A stretch of DNA of 64,000 bases, taken from contig NZ_JAIOAB010000006.1 in the NCBI RefSeq assembly GCF_019890635.1, positions 124,001-188,000 of the forward strand, read 5' to 3'. The notes under the pieces are model-generated. The model was not told where the DNA came from and ran no database searches. It saw only the letters and a program-made list of their open reading frames with translations. This document shows, one piece after another, positions 32,031-41,558 of the stretch. The stretch's first letter is position 1. Each line of letters begins with the position of its first letter. Origin of the DNA: Streptomyces sennicomposti (GTDB lineage: Bacteria > Actinomycetota > Actinomycetes > Streptomycetales > Streptomycetaceae). A program made the position numbers and the translations under genes.

Positions 32031-34757
32031 GTGGCAGAGACAGCATCGAAGAAGACCGACAAGACCTCCGGCGGTACCCGTCCCCGGCTGATGCTCATGG
32101 ACGGGCACTCGCTGGCCTACCGCGCGTTCTTCGCGCTGCCCGCGGAGAACTTCACCACCGCGACGGGCCAGCCGACGAACGCGATCTACGGCTTCGCGTC
32201 GATGCTGGCCAACACGCTGCGTGACGAGGAGCCCACGCACTTCGCGGTCGCGTTCGACGTGTCCCGCAAGACCTGGCGCTCGGAGGAGTTCACGGAGTAC
32301 AAGGCGAACCGCTCCAAGACGCCCGACGAGTTCAAGGGCCAGGTCCAGCTGATCGGTGAGCTGCTGGACGCCATGCACGCCGAGCGCTTCGCCGTCGAGG
32401 GCTTCGAGGCCGACGACATCATCGCCACCCTCGCCACCCGGGCCGAGGCCGAGGGCTTCGAGGTGCTGATCGTCACCGGCGACCGCGACTCCTTCCAGCT
32501 GGTCTCCGAGCACACCACGGTGCTGTACCCCACCAAGGGCGTCTCCGAGCTGACCCGGTACACCCCGGAGAAGGTCGTCGAGAAGTACGGGTTGACACCG
32601 GCGCAGTACCCGGACTTCGCGGCGCTGCGCGGCGACCCGTCCGACAACCTGCCCGGCATCCCCGGCGTCGGCGAGAAGACCGCCGCGAAGTGGATCAACC
32701 AGTTCGGCTCCTTCGCCGAGCTGGTCGAGCGTGCCGACGAGGTCAAGGGCAAGGCCGGGCAGAACCTCCGCGACCACCTGGAGTCCGTCAAGCTCAACCG
32801 CCGCCTCACGGAGCTGGAGCGGAACGTCGAGCTGCCCAGGACGGTCGCCGACCTCGCCAGGACGGCGTACGACCGCAAGGCCGTCGCCACGCTCCTGGAC
32901 TCCCTGGAGATCCGCAACCCCTCGCTGCGCGAGCGGCTCTTCGCCGTCGACCCGGGCGCCGAGGAGGCCGAGGCCACCCCGATCGCGGCGGACGGCGTGG
33001 AGCTGGACGGCACGGTCCTCGGCACCGGCGAGCTGGCCCCCTGGCTGGCCGAGCACGGCGCCGGGACGCTGGGCGTGGCCACGGTCGACGCCTGGGCGCT
33101 CGGCGCGGGCTCGGTCGCCGAGGTGGCGCTCGCCGCCGCCGACGGCAGCGCGGCCTGGTTCGACCCCGCGCAGCTGGACGAGACGGACGAGACCGCGTTC
33201 GCGGCGTGGCTGGCCGACGCGGACCGCCCCAAGGTGTTCCACGACGCCAAGGGCGCGATGCGGGTCCTCGCCGAGCACGGCTGGAGCGTCGACGGCGTCC
33301 GCATGGACACCGCGCTCGCCGCCTACCTGGTCAAGCCGGGCCGCCGCTCCTTCGCGCTGGACGCGCTGTCCCTGGAGTACCTGCACCGCGAGCTGGCGCC
33401 CGCCGCCGCGGCCGACGGCCAGCTCGCCTTCGGCGCGGACGAGGCCGCCGAGGCCGAGATGCTGATGATCCAGGCCCGCTCGATCCTCGACCTCGGCGAG
33501 GTGTTCGAGGGCCGTCTCGAAGAGGTCGGCGCGGCCGATCTGCTGCGCGACATGGAGCTGCCCACCTCCGCGCTGCTGGCCCGCATGGAGCGGCACGGCA
33601 TCGCCGCCGACCGGGCGCACCTCGAAGCCATGGAGCAGATGTTCGCCGGCGCGGTGCAGCAGGCCGTGAAGGAGGCGCACGCGGCGGCGGGGCACGAGTT
33701 CAACCTCGGCTCGCCCAAGCAGCTCCAGGAGGTCCTCTTCGGCGAGCTGGCCCTGCCGAAGACCAAGAAGACCAAGACCGGCTACACCACCGACGCCGAC
33801 GCCCTGGCCTGGCTCGCCGCCCAGACGGACAACGAGCTGCCGGTGATCATGCTCCGCCACCGCGAGCAGGCCAAGCTCCGCGTCACCGTCGAGGGCCTGA
33901 TCAAGACGATCGCGGCGGACGGCCGGATCCACACCACGTTCAACCAGACCGTCGCCGCGACCGGCCGACTGTCCTCCACCGACCCGAACCTCCAGAACAT
34001 CCCGGTCCGCACCGACGAGGGCCGGGCCATCCGCCGCGGCTTCGTGGTGGGCGAGGGCTTCGAGTCGCTGATGACCGCCGACTACAGCCAGATCGAGCTG
34101 CGGGTGATGGCCCACCTGTCCGAGGACGCGGGTCTGATCGAGGCGTTCACCTCCGGCGAGGACCTGCACACCACGGCCGCCTCGCAGGTCTTCGGCGTCG
34201 ACCGGTCCGCGGTGGACGCGGAGATGCGCCGCAAGATCAAGGCGATGTCGTACGGCCTGGCGTACGGGCTGTCGGCCTTCGGCCTGTCCCAGCAGCTGAA
34301 CATCGAGGCGGCCGAGGCCCGCGCGCTGATGGACGCCTACTTCGAGCGGTTCGGCGGCGTACGCGACTATCTGCGCCGCGCGGTCGACGAGGCGCGCGCC
34401 ACGGGCTACACGGCCACGCTGTTCGGCCGCCGCCGCTATCTGCCCGACCTCAACAGCGACAACCGCCAGCGCCGCGAGGCGGCCGAGCGGATGGCGCTGA
34501 ACGCGCCGATCCAGGGCACGGCGGCGGACATCGTCAAGATCGCCATGCTGAACGTGGACCGGGCGCTGCGCGAGGCCGACCTCAAGTCCCGCATGCTCCT
34601 GCAGGTCCACGACGAAATCGTCCTGGAGATCGCCCCGGGCGAGCGTGCGGCGACGGAGGAGATCGTCCGCCGCGAGATGTCCGGCGCGGTCCAGCTCCGC
34701 GCACCGCTGGACGTCTCGGTCGGAGTGGGCCCGGACTGGGAGTCGGCAGCGCACTAG
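32031..34757 (+). CDS. polA: DNA polymerase I
   Basis: 908-aa family A polymerase for Okazaki fragment processing and repair. GTG 32031 (VAETASKKTDKT) is preferred over 32007: a CAGGAT hexamer 7 bp upstream and no ribosome site fit a leaderless start. N-terminal 5'-3' exonuclease (LMLMDGHSLAYRAFFALP, GDRDSFQLV, GIPGVGEKTAAKW) to about 310; a middle 3'-5' exonuclease-like domain to about 500 in which the catalytic acidic residues are not evident, so proofreading is probably lost as in other actinobacterial PolA; polymerase domain with motif A MTADYSQIELRVMAHLS, the O-helix RRKIKAMSYGLAYGLSAFG and motif C LLQVHDEIVLE. Confidence 0.97.
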   Translation: MAETASKKTDKTSGGTRPRLMLMDGHSLAYRAFFALPAENFTTATGQPTNAIYGFASMLANTLRDEEPTHFAVAFDVSRKTWRSEEFTEYKANRSKTPDEFKGQVQLIGELLDAMHAERFAVEGFEADDIIATLATRAEAEGFEVLIVTGDRDSFQLVSEHTTVLYPTKGVSELTRYTPEKVVEKYGLTPAQYPDFAALRGDPSDNLPGIPGVGEKTAAKWINQFGSFAELVERADEVKGKAGQNLRDHLESVKLNRRLTELERNVELPRTVADLARTAYDRKAVATLLDSLEIRNPSLRERLFAVDPGAEEAEATPIAADGVELDGTVLGTGELAPWLAEHGAGTLGVATVDAWALGAGSVAEVALAAADGSAAWFDPAQLDETDETAFAAWLADADRPKVFHDAKGAMRVLAEHGWSVDGVRMDTALAAYLVKPGRRSFALDALSLEYLHRELAPAAAADGQLAFGADEAAEAEMLMIQARSILDLGEVFEGRLEEVGAADLLRDMELPTSALLARMERHGIAADRAHLEAMEQMFAGAVQQAVKEAHAAAGHEFNLGSPKQLQEVLFGELALPKTKKTKTGYTTDADALAWLAAQTDNELPVIMLRHREQAKLRVTVEGLIKTIAADGRIHTTFNQTVAATGRLSSTDPNLQNIPVRTDEGRAIRRGFVVGEGFESLMTADYSQIELRVMAHLSEDAGLIEAFTSGEDLHTTAASQVFGVDRSAVDAEMRRKIKAMSYGLAYGLSAFGLSQQLNIEAAEARALMDAYFERFGGVRDYLRRAVDEARATGYTATLFGRRRYLPDLNSDNRQRREAAERMALNAPIQGTAADIVKIAMLNVDRALREADLKSRMLLQVHDEIVLEIAPGERAATEEIVRREMSGAVQLRAPLDVSVGVGPDWESAAH

Positions 34758-34842
34758 CCACGACGAAGGGGAGCGGGGCGCCTGGGCCGCCGGGCGACGA
34801 CGCCAGGCACCCCGCCGACGCCCCGGGGTCGGCGGCCACCCC

Positions 34843-34960
34843 GGGCCACCGGCCGCCCCCGGGCCACCGGCCGCCCGGCCGCCCCGGGCCACCGGCCGCC
34901 CGGCCGCCCCGGGCCACCGGCCGCCCGGCCGCCCCGGGCCACCGGCCGCCCGGCCGGGCC
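34843..34960. repeat. 25-bp tandem repeat after polA
   Basis: The marker GGGCCACCGG starts at 34861, 34886, 34911 and 34936 (25-bp period), with a shortened copy at 34843. Units are practically identical and consist only of G and C apart from one A. Confidence 0.95.
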
Positions 34961-35155
34961 GGGCCAGGCGGCCTTCGGCAGCGGGGGTGCAGCACGGCGG
35001 GCCGGTGCCGGCGCGCGCTCCCGTCCGGACGGACGGCTTGTTTCTTCAAGGGGGCCCGAGCTGACGGGCGGAGGGCATCCCCCGCCGGGCGCGCGGCCCC
35101 CGCTTCTGATGGGCGGAGGCACCCCCGCCGGGCGTGCGGCTCCCCGCCGACGCCC

Positions 35156-35228
35156 GGCGGGCACCGCGCCCCGGCGGGCACCGCGCCCCGGCGGGCACCG
35201 CGCCCCGGCGGGCACCGCGCCCCGGCCG
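35156..35228. repeat. 17-bp tandem repeat, four copies
   Basis: Unit GCACCGCGCCCCGGCGG starts at 35161, 35178, 35195 and 35212. Copies are identical up to the last, which diverges at its end. A 17-bp unit is not a multiple of three, which argues against a coding role. Confidence 0.95.
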
Positions 35229-35425
35229 GGCCGGTCGTCCCCCCGGCCCGGCATCCGCCGCGCCCGCACTCCTCCCGCCCTCACCTGCCCCGCCCCGCCA
35301 AGGCCCGACAGCCCCGTCCTCCCAAGGCCGGCGGGTCGTTTCCGGGGCCTGCGGCCCGGGCGGGCCGTCACTCACGTGGCCCCCGCAGAGACGCAGGCCG
35401 CAGGACGGGCCGACAGGATGCGGGC

Positions 35426-35842
35426 ATGGGTATACGCATGCTCAACCACCGGCCGGCGGTATCCCAGACAACCGTCGGCGCGGCCCCCGCCGCGCCGCTC
35501 CCGCCGGTCCCGGCCCTCGCGGCCGGTGCAAGCACCGCCCGCGTCCCCACCGACCTCGCGGCCCCCCTGCGCCGCACCGCGAGCGGCCTGCGCCGTCGCC
35601 TCGCGCCCCGCGAGCCGCTGCCCTGGCGCCTGTGGGCGGACCTGACCCGCGGCTACGTCGCCCTGTTCCTCGCCCGCCTGCCGAGACCCGGCCCCGTGCG
35701 CACCGTCACGGTCTTCGTCGCGGCGCCTCCGGCCGCGGACCGGCCGAGCGGCCCGCCGCAACGCCGGCCGCGTCCGGACCGTCCCCCGCGGCACCCGCAC
35801 CGCCCCCGTCGCGGACCCGGACGGCCGGACGCCACACCCTGA
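35426..35842 (+). CDS. Small hypothetical protein
   Basis: 138 aa from ATG 35426 (MGIRMLNHRP). The middle part is an amphipathic helical segment with LRRTASGLRRRLAPREPLPWRLWADLTRGYVALFL and a following strand VRTVTVFVA; the ends are Ala/Pro-rich. A CAGGAT hexamer 5 bp before ATG and no ribosome site suggest a leaderless start. No known domain. The last 137 bp overlap the 3' end of the convergent DUF4184 gene, so its C-terminal Pro/Arg tail may be over-extended. I think it is real because the core is not low-complexity, but confidence is limited. Confidence 0.5.
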   Translation: MGIRMLNHRPAVSQTTVGAAPAAPLPPVPALAAGASTARVPTDLAAPLRRTASGLRRRLAPREPLPWRLWADLTRGYVALFLARLPRPGPVRTVTVFVAAPPAADRPSGPPQRRPRPDRPPRHPHRPRRGPGRPDATP

Positions 35843-36620
35843 CCCCGGCGGCGTAGGCCAGCAGCCCCACCACCAGCCCGGAGCCCGCGCCGAAGCACAG
35901 CACCGGCACCAGGTCACGCACATCCGCCGACGGCCCGCGCCCGCCCCACCACAGCGCCACCCGCCGCACCGCCCCCGCGCCCGCGCAGCCGCCGATCACG
36001 GCCGCGGCCCGCCACCGGCCCCGCGACGACAGGACGGGCACCCCGCGCGGCTCGCCCGCCGGCGTCCGCCGCAGCACGCGCACCACGAACGCGACGATCA
36101 CCACCGCCGCGACCGCCGAGCCGCCGTACTGGAGGTACCAGTACAGCGGCGCGCCCGCCAGCGGCCGGCCCAGCACCGGGAACACCCGCATCCCCCACCG
36201 GTCGAAGTGCGTGAACGCGTCCCACACCACATGCGTCAGCGCGCCCAGCGCCGCCGAGACGTACCACCACATCAGCGAGGCGGGCCGCACGCGCGCGCGG
36301 GGCGCCCCGCACCGCGTCAGCGCCGCCCAGCGCCCCTGGCGGGCGGGCGGCAACAGCGCCACCAGCGGCTCGCGCACCAGCAGCCACGCCGCCACCAGCA
36401 CCCAGGCGGTCAGCACGTCCACCGTGAAGACCCCGGCGAAGGAGTGCGTCACCGTGCCGAACTCCATCGCCCCGGGTACGACACTCGCCGCGTAATAGGT
36501 CATGTCCGGCGCGAAGGAACCCGCGACGAGCAGCGCGGGCGTCAGCCGGCCCCGCCCGGTGCCGTCCCCGCGCACCGCCGGCAGCACGGCCGCCGCATGA
36601 CTCAAGGTGAACGGCAACAC
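35706..36620 (-). CDS. DUF4184-family membrane protein
   Basis: 304 aa from GTG 36620, giving the family start VLPFTLSHAAAVLPAVRG; a longer open frame to 36809 lacks that fit. Several transmembrane helices are visible (VDVLTAWVLVAAWLLV, SLMWWYVSAALGALTHVVWDAF, GSAVAAVVIVAFVVRVL, VPVLCFGAGSGLVVGLLAYAAG) and a histidine-rich loop (THVVWDAFTHFDRWG) reminiscent of membrane metal-dependent hydrolases. Function unknown. The C-terminal 45 residues are Ala/Gly/Pro/Arg-rich and overlap the convergent hypothetical gene. Divergent from the transglycosylase gene. Confidence 0.8.
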   Translation of the reverse strand: MLPFTLSHAAAVLPAVRGDGTGRGRLTPALLVAGSFAPDMTYYAASVVPGAMEFGTVTHSFAGVFTVDVLTAWVLVAAWLLVREPLVALLPPARQGRWAALTRCGAPRARVRPASLMWWYVSAALGALTHVVWDAFTHFDRWGMRVFPVLGRPLAGAPLYWYLQYGGSAVAAVVIVAFVVRVLRRTPAGEPRGVPVLSSRGRWRAAAVIGGCAGAGAVRRVALWWGGRGPSADVRDLVPVLCFGAGSGLVVGLLAYAAGVRVWRPAVRVRDGGGAGAAGDGPDAAGVAAGRSAGPRPEAPRRRP

Positions 36621-36773
36621 GTCTCCCAGGCAGGCGATATGACCGGCCCCGGCGGCCCGTCGATCGGTGCCGCCCAGTATGCGGGACCCGCGATCACCGC
36701 ACCCCGCGCAACAGCAAGTGGCCAATCGGTGAAAACCGGGCGCCAACCGGTCCCCTCGGAAAGGAAGTTGTCG

Positions 36774-36779
36774 TAGGGT
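36774..36779 (+). promoter_or_regulatory. Candidate -10 element TAGGGT upstream of the transglycosylase gene
   Basis: TAGGGT in an AT-richer patch about 120 bp before ATG 36901; no good -35 at the standard distance. The leader between it and the gene shows no riboswitch that I recognise. Confidence 0.25.
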
Positions 36780-36900
36780 CACCTGGGTCGTCCACCCAAA
36801 ACGCTCCACGAGGGCAACCAGTACCGCGGGTCAACCGTCACAACAGGGCGAACAGGCAGGCACGGACGGACGCTCGGCGTCCACGGGAGGGGTTCACTCC

Positions 36901-38727
36901 ATGGCGGCGCATTTCGGCAGGAGGCTCTACAAGGGGGCGGCCACCACGGCCGTGGCCGCGGTGGCCGTCGCGGCGCTCTCCGCTTCCGAGGCCCCCGGCG
37001 TGACGGTCGAGGACCAGGGAAGACCGACCACCGCCGGCGCGACGCCCACCCCCGACCAGCAGCCCCCGGCCGGTGACACCGCGACGGGCAACTCGCACTA
37101 CTACACGGCGCTTCCCCCGCTCAACAGCCCCAGCCCCGCGCCCAGCACCGCCGTCGGCGTCCCGGTCACCGACACGCCCTCCGAGGCCGGCATACCCGCC
37201 ACCGTGCTCGCCGCCTACAAGAAGGCGGAGGCCGAACTCCGCACCGCCAAGCCGGGCTGCAACCTGCCCTGGCAACTGCTCGCCGCCATCGGCAAGGTGG
37301 AGTCCGGCCACGCGGGCGGCGGCCGCGTCACCGCCGACGGCACGACGATCACCCCGATCCTCGGCCCGGCCCTCAACGGCGTCGGCTTCGCCCACATCAG
37401 CGACACCGACCACGGCGCCTACGACGGGGACAGCACCTACGACCGCGCGGTCGGTCCCATGCAGTTCATCCCCTCCACCTGGAAGTGGGCGGGCCGGGAC
37501 GGCAACGGCGACGGCAAGAAGGACCCCAACAACGTCTACGACGCGGCCCTCGCCACCGGCCACTACCTGTGCCGGTTCGGCTGGGACCTGTCCGACGCCC
37601 GCGACCTGCGCAGCGCGATCCTCAGCTACAACGCCTCCCAGGACTACCTGAACACCGTCCTGTCCTGGATGGAGTACTACCGCCGGGGCACCCACTCCAT
37701 CCCCGACGGCACCGGCACCGTCCCGTCCGAGCGCCCCGGCGCGGGCGGCACACCCGGCACCTCCGGTACGACGACCCCCCGGCCGTCGTCCCCGTCGGTC
37801 CCCGCCACGGACAGGCCGAGCACCCCGGGCGGTACCGGGAAGCCGAGCACCCCGGGCAAGCCCGGCGGCGGGACGAGCACGTCCCCGACCCCGCCCCCGT
37901 CGTCGAAGCCGACCCCGCCGCCCAGCCGCACCGACATCGTGGACCACCTCGAGGACGTGGGCACGCCCAAGCTCACCGCCATGGCGGGCGACGCGTTCAC
38001 GCAGAAGATCAGCGCCCGCGCCGAGACGAAGACCGGCAAGTCCGTCGCCAAGGTCAGGGTCCGGTTCGTGATCACCGGCGACACCGACGCCGCCTTCACC
38101 GGCGGCGAGAAGGTCGCCACGGTCGTCACCGACGACTCCGGCGTCGCCGTCGCGCCCGCGCTCCAGGCGGGCGAGAAGACCGGCGCCTTCACCGTCCGCG
38201 CCCTGGTCGTCGGCCGCACGACGCCGGGCCTCGACTACACGGCCACCGTCACCGAGCGCGCTGCCGACGCCCTCGCCCGCACCGGCGACACCCCGCTCAC
38301 CTGCGTCCCCGGCGGCGAGTTCGCCGACCAGGTCGAGGTGAAGGCCACCTACAAGGGCGCCGTCGCCGACAAGGTCGCGGCCACCGCCACCTTGATCAAG
38401 TCCGCCGACGACGCCACCGAGAACACCAAGGGCCCCTACTTCAAGGACGCCGACGGCAAGCCGGTGCGCACCCTGACGGACCTGCACACGGACGCGAAGG
38501 GCCTGCTGAAGCTGCCCAAGCTGTACGCCGACGACACCACCGGCACGTTCCTGCTCCGCGTGACCACCGCCGGCGGCGCGACCCTGACCGTCGAACTCAA
38601 GGTCGCACCCGCAGACGCCTCGCCGAGCCCCAGCCCCAGCCAGGGCGAGAGCCAGAGCCCCGACACGGGCACTGACCCGTCGACCGCCCCGAGCCCGTCG
38701 GCGACCGGTTCCTCGACGTCTTCGTGA
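36901..38727 (+). CDS. Secreted lytic transglycosylase with C-terminal Ig-like domains
   Basis: 608 aa. An N-terminal signal (RRLYKGAATTAVAAVAVAALSAS) exports it. A Thr/Pro linker is followed by a lysozyme-like transglycosylase domain (about 95-265): LPWQLLAAIGKVESGHAGG holds the catalytic glutamate, then YDRAVGPMQFIPSTWKW and AILSYNASQDYLNTVL. This is the MltB-like SLT fold that cleaves peptidoglycan. A Pro/Ser/Thr-rich linker (about 270-345) leads to two Ig-like repeats (LTAMAGDAFTQKISARAET; LTCVPGGEFADQVEVKATY), probably wall-binding. The tail is Ser/Pro-rich. GGGAGG lies before ATG. It ends at a good terminator. Confidence 0.9.
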   Translation: MAAHFGRRLYKGAATTAVAAVAVAALSASEAPGVTVEDQGRPTTAGATPTPDQQPPAGDTATGNSHYYTALPPLNSPSPAPSTAVGVPVTDTPSEAGIPATVLAAYKKAEAELRTAKPGCNLPWQLLAAIGKVESGHAGGGRVTADGTTITPILGPALNGVGFAHISDTDHGAYDGDSTYDRAVGPMQFIPSTWKWAGRDGNGDGKKDPNNVYDAALATGHYLCRFGWDLSDARDLRSAILSYNASQDYLNTVLSWMEYYRRGTHSIPDGTGTVPSERPGAGGTPGTSGTTTPRPSSPSVPATDRPSTPGGTGKPSTPGKPGGGTSTSPTPPPSSKPTPPPSRTDIVDHLEDVGTPKLTAMAGDAFTQKISARAETKTGKSVAKVRVRFVITGDTDAAFTGGEKVATVVTDDSGVAVAPALQAGEKTGAFTVRALVVGRTTPGLDYTATVTERAADALARTGDTPLTCVPGGEFADQVEVKATYKGAVADKVAATATLIKSADDATENTKGPYFKDADGKPVRTLTDLHTDAKGLLKLPKLYADDTTGTFLLRVTTAGGATLTVELKVAPADASPSPSPSQGESQSPDTGTDPSTAPSPSATGSSTSS

Positions 38728-38752
38728 TCCGCGCGGCACGGACCTGAACCCG

Positions 38753-38781
38753 GGGGCGCCCTCCGCCACGGCGGGCGCCCC
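38753..38781. terminator. Hairpin between the convergent transglycosylase and hrpB genes
   Basis: GGGGCGCCC (38753-38761) and GGGCGCCCC (38773-38781), 9-bp perfect stem and 11-nt loop, 25 bp after the transglycosylase stop and 30 bp beyond the hrpB stop. Confidence 0.75.
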
Positions 38782-38811
38782 TCGCCGTCCGCGTGCCCGG
38801 TCGGCGCGCCC

Positions 38812-41523
38812 TCAGCGTCTGAGCCGCGCGTTGGTGTGCCGGGTGGGCTCGGCGGCGGCCGGGTCCTCGGGCCAGGGATGCTTCGGATACCGGCCGCGCA
38901 ACTCCGCCCGTACGCCCTTGTAGCCGTCCCGCCAGAAGGAGGCGAGGTCGGCGGTGACGGCGGCGGGCCGGCCCGCGGGGGAGAGCAGGTGCACGAGCAC
39001 CGGCGTCCCGGCGAGGACCGGCGACCGGTCCAGCCCGAACATCTCCTGCAGTTTCACCGCGAGCACGGGCTGCTCGGGGTCGGTGTAGTCGACGCGGACC
39101 CTGGACCCGCTGGGGACGGTGATGCGCTCCGGGGCGAGTTCGTCCAGCCGGGCCGCCTCACCCGACGCCCAGGGCAGCAGCCGGGCCAGCGCCTGCCCGG
39201 CGTCGATGCGCGCCAGGTCCGCCCGCCGCCGGGCCCGGCTCAGCTCCGGCTCCAGCCACTCCGCCACGCGTGCGTGCAGCGCGTCGTCGCCGACGTCCGG
39301 CCAGGGCGCACCGAGCCTCCGGTGCAGGAACGCCAGCCGCTGTCTGAGCACCTCGGCCTCCGCCGACCAGCGCAGCAGCCCGAGGCCCTCCTGCCGCAGC
39401 CCGTCGAGGAGCGCCGCGCGGACGAGGGCGGGGTCGGGGTCGGCGAGGGGGCGCGCCGTCAGCTCCACCGCGCCGAGCCGTTCGACCCGCCGCGCGACGA
39501 CGTCCCCGCCGGACCAGTGGACCTCCGTCCGCTCCTCGTACAGCGCCCCGGCCGCGAAACGGGCGATGTCCTCGTCGATCGCGGCGGCGAGCCGCACCCG
39601 CGCGTGCGCCCTGCCGAGCGGCCGATCGGCCACGGCGACCACGATCCAGGGCACGCCCCGCAGCGCCGACCCCTCGGCGGGTTCGGCCCGGGTCCCGGAG
39701 GCCATCACGTAGGACCCCCCGTCCCACCGGGCCACGCGCTCGGGAAACGCCAGCGCCCCCACGACCCCGGCGACCCATTCGTCCGAACCCCGTCCGCCCT
39801 GGTCAGGCACGACGCGCGGAGAGTCCGTGCTTGTGGCCGTCGGGACGACAGCGGAATCCGGCCGTGCGGTGCCGGGCCGTGCAGTGCCGGGCAGGGTGGT
39901 GGCCGGGGGGCGTGGTGCCGGCGTAGCCGGACCCACGCCTCCTCCCGCCTCTATGCCTCCCGCCCCCGCGGTCACCCCGGCACCGGAGTCACGGGCGGGT
40001 GAGTGGGCGACTCCCGACGCTGCTGACACCGCACCCCGCAGCCGCCGCACCTCCGACCGCCACCGTGAGGCGTACGCGTCGCCCCCGCGGCGAGCGGCCC
40101 GCACCGCCCCGGCGAGATCGTCGCCGTACTCCCGCGGCGCCTCTTCGCTCAGCAGCGCGACGACCTCCGCGACCCGCTCCCCGCCCCCCGCGCCGGAGGC
40201 GTCCAGCAGCGCCCGCCCCAGCCGCGGATGCACGCCCAGCCGCGCCAGCCGCATCCCCCGCTCGGTGGCGCGCCCGGCGGAGTCCACCGCGCCGACCGCG
40301 GTCAGCACGTCCCGCGCCGCCGCCATCGCCCCGCCCGGCGGCGGGTCCAGCAGCGCCAGCCCGGAGGCGTCCGGATCGCCCCAGCAGGCCGCCTGCAAGG
40401 CGAACGCGGTCAGATCCGCCACCTTGATCTCCGGTGCGGGGAACCGCGGCAGCCGCCCGTCCTCCGCCTCCGCCCAGCACCGGTACACCGCCCCAGGCGC
40501 CTCACGGCCCGCGCGCCCCGCCCGCTGCCGCCCGGCCGCCTGCGACGCCCGTACGGTCGTCAGCGCGCTCAGCCCGCGCGCGTGGTCCACCCGCGGCTCC
40601 CGCGCCAGCCCCGAGTCGACCACCACCCGCACCCCGGGGACCGTCAGCGACGACTCCGCCACGGAGGTGGCCAGCACCACCCGGCGGCGCCGCCCCGGCG
40701 CGAGCACCGCCTCCTGCACCTCCGCCGGCGCACGCCCGTGCACCTGGAGCACGTCCACCTCGCCGAGGTGGCCGAGCTGACCGGCCACCCGGGCGATCTC
40801 GCCGACGCCCGGCAGGAAACACAGCACGTCCCCGGTCCGCTCGGCCAGCGCCCGCCGCACCACCGCCGCCACGTGCGCCAGCAGAGCTGGGTCCACCCGC
40901 AGTCCGTGCGGCGGCCGCACCGGGCGCGCGGGCGGCGCCCACACCACCTCCACCGGATGCGACACGCCCTCCGCCTCGACCACCGGCGCCCCGCCCAGCA
41001 GCCGCGCCCAGCCCTGCGCGTCCGTGGTCGCCGACGCGGCCACCAGCCGCAGCTCCGGCCGCAGCGTCTCGCGCACGTCCCACAGGAACGCCGCCGCGGT
41101 GTCCGCGTCCAGATGCCGCTCGTGGCACTCGTCCAGCACCACCGCGTCCACCCCGGACAGCTCCTGGTCGCGCTGGAGCCGCTGGAGCAGCACACCGGTC
41201 GTGACGACCTCCACGCGTGTGTCCCGCCCGACGACCCGCTCCCCGCGCACCGTGTGGCCGACGCTCCCGCCGGGCTTCTCGCCCAGCAGCCACGCCATCC
41301 GCCGGGCGGCGGCCCGCGCCGCGATCCGCCGCGGCTCGGCCACCACCACCCGCCGTGCCGGTCTCTCGCCCAGCAGCCCGGCCAGGGCCAGCGGCACCAG
41401 CGTCGTCTTGCCGGTGCCGGGCGGTGCGACGAGCACGGCGGTGCCGTGCCCCTCCAGCGCGGCGTCCAGCGCGGGCAGGGCGCCGCGTACGGGCAGCGTC
41501 TCCAGAGCGTCGTAACGGATCAC
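38812..41523 (-). CDS. hrpB: ATP-dependent helicase HrpB
   Basis: 903-aa DEAH-type RNA/DNA helicase. Motif I APPGTGKTT, Ia VVVAEPRRIAARAAARRMA, II VVLDECHERH, III AASATTDA, IV-VI ending in QAAGRQRAGRAGREAPG are in order, followed by the HA2-like region and the HrpB C-terminal domain (LQEMFGLDRSPVLAGTPVLVHLLSPAGRP). Between about residues 490 and 570 there is a low-complexity Ala/Gly/Pro/Thr insert not typical of the family. GTG 41523 gives the standard MIRYDALETLPV opening. The cellular role of HrpB is poorly known; in E. coli it is not essential. Confidence 0.93.
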   Translation of the reverse strand: MIRYDALETLPVRGALPALDAALEGHGTAVLVAPPGTGKTTLVPLALAGLLGERPARRVVVAEPRRIAARAAARRMAWLLGEKPGGSVGHTVRGERVVGRDTRVEVVTTGVLLQRLQRDQELSGVDAVVLDECHERHLDADTAAAFLWDVRETLRPELRLVAASATTDAQGWARLLGGAPVVEAEGVSHPVEVVWAPPARPVRPPHGLRVDPALLAHVAAVVRRALAERTGDVLCFLPGVGEIARVAGQLGHLGEVDVLQVHGRAPAEVQEAVLAPGRRRRVVLATSVAESSLTVPGVRVVVDSGLAREPRVDHARGLSALTTVRASQAAGRQRAGRAGREAPGAVYRCWAEAEDGRLPRFPAPEIKVADLTAFALQAACWGDPDASGLALLDPPPGGAMAAARDVLTAVGAVDSAGRATERGMRLARLGVHPRLGRALLDASGAGGGERVAEVVALLSEEAPREYGDDLAGAVRAARRGGDAYASRWRSEVRRLRGAVSAASGVAHSPARDSGAGVTAGAGGIEAGGGVGPATPAPRPPATTLPGTARPGTARPDSAVVPTATSTDSPRVVPDQGGRGSDEWVAGVVGALAFPERVARWDGGSYVMASGTRAEPAEGSALRGVPWIVVAVADRPLGRAHARVRLAAAIDEDIARFAAGALYEERTEVHWSGGDVVARRVERLGAVELTARPLADPDPALVRAALLDGLRQEGLGLLRWSAEAEVLRQRLAFLHRRLGAPWPDVGDDALHARVAEWLEPELSRARRRADLARIDAGQALARLLPWASGEAARLDELAPERITVPSGSRVRVDYTDPEQPVLAVKLQEMFGLDRSPVLAGTPVLVHLLSPAGRPAAVTADLASFWRDGYKGVRAELRGRYPKHPWPEDPAAAEPTRHTNARLRR

Positions 41524-41558
41524 GTCCCCAGTGTCGTACGCCGGCGGACGTCACTTGC

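Larger units (their letters stand above)
34758..35425. other. 668-bp gene-free region rich in tandem repeats
   Basis: No credible gene; long open frames exist in several phases but consist of Pro/Arg/Gly/Ala repeats. It holds a 25-bp array (34843-34960), two diverged copies of an about 44-bp unit beginning near 35063 and 35106, and a 17-bp array (35156-35228). It is the largest non-coding stretch in the window. Confidence 0.7.

Noticed and set aside
32985..33500. Functional 3'-5' proofreading domain in PolA
   Set aside because: The region has the right length, but the acidic catalytic pattern of the exonuclease motifs is not visible, so only the fold is assumed.
34754..35371. Minus-strand open frame of 205 codons in the repeat-rich gap behind polA
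   Set aside because: Its sequence consists of repeated Gly-Arg-Pro-Ala segments produced by the 25-bp and 17-bp arrays; no ribosome site or domain.
36776..36900. c-di-AMP (ydaO) riboswitch before the transglycosylase gene
   Set aside because: Such riboswitches precede wall hydrolases in streptomycetes, but I could not find the conserved core motifs here.
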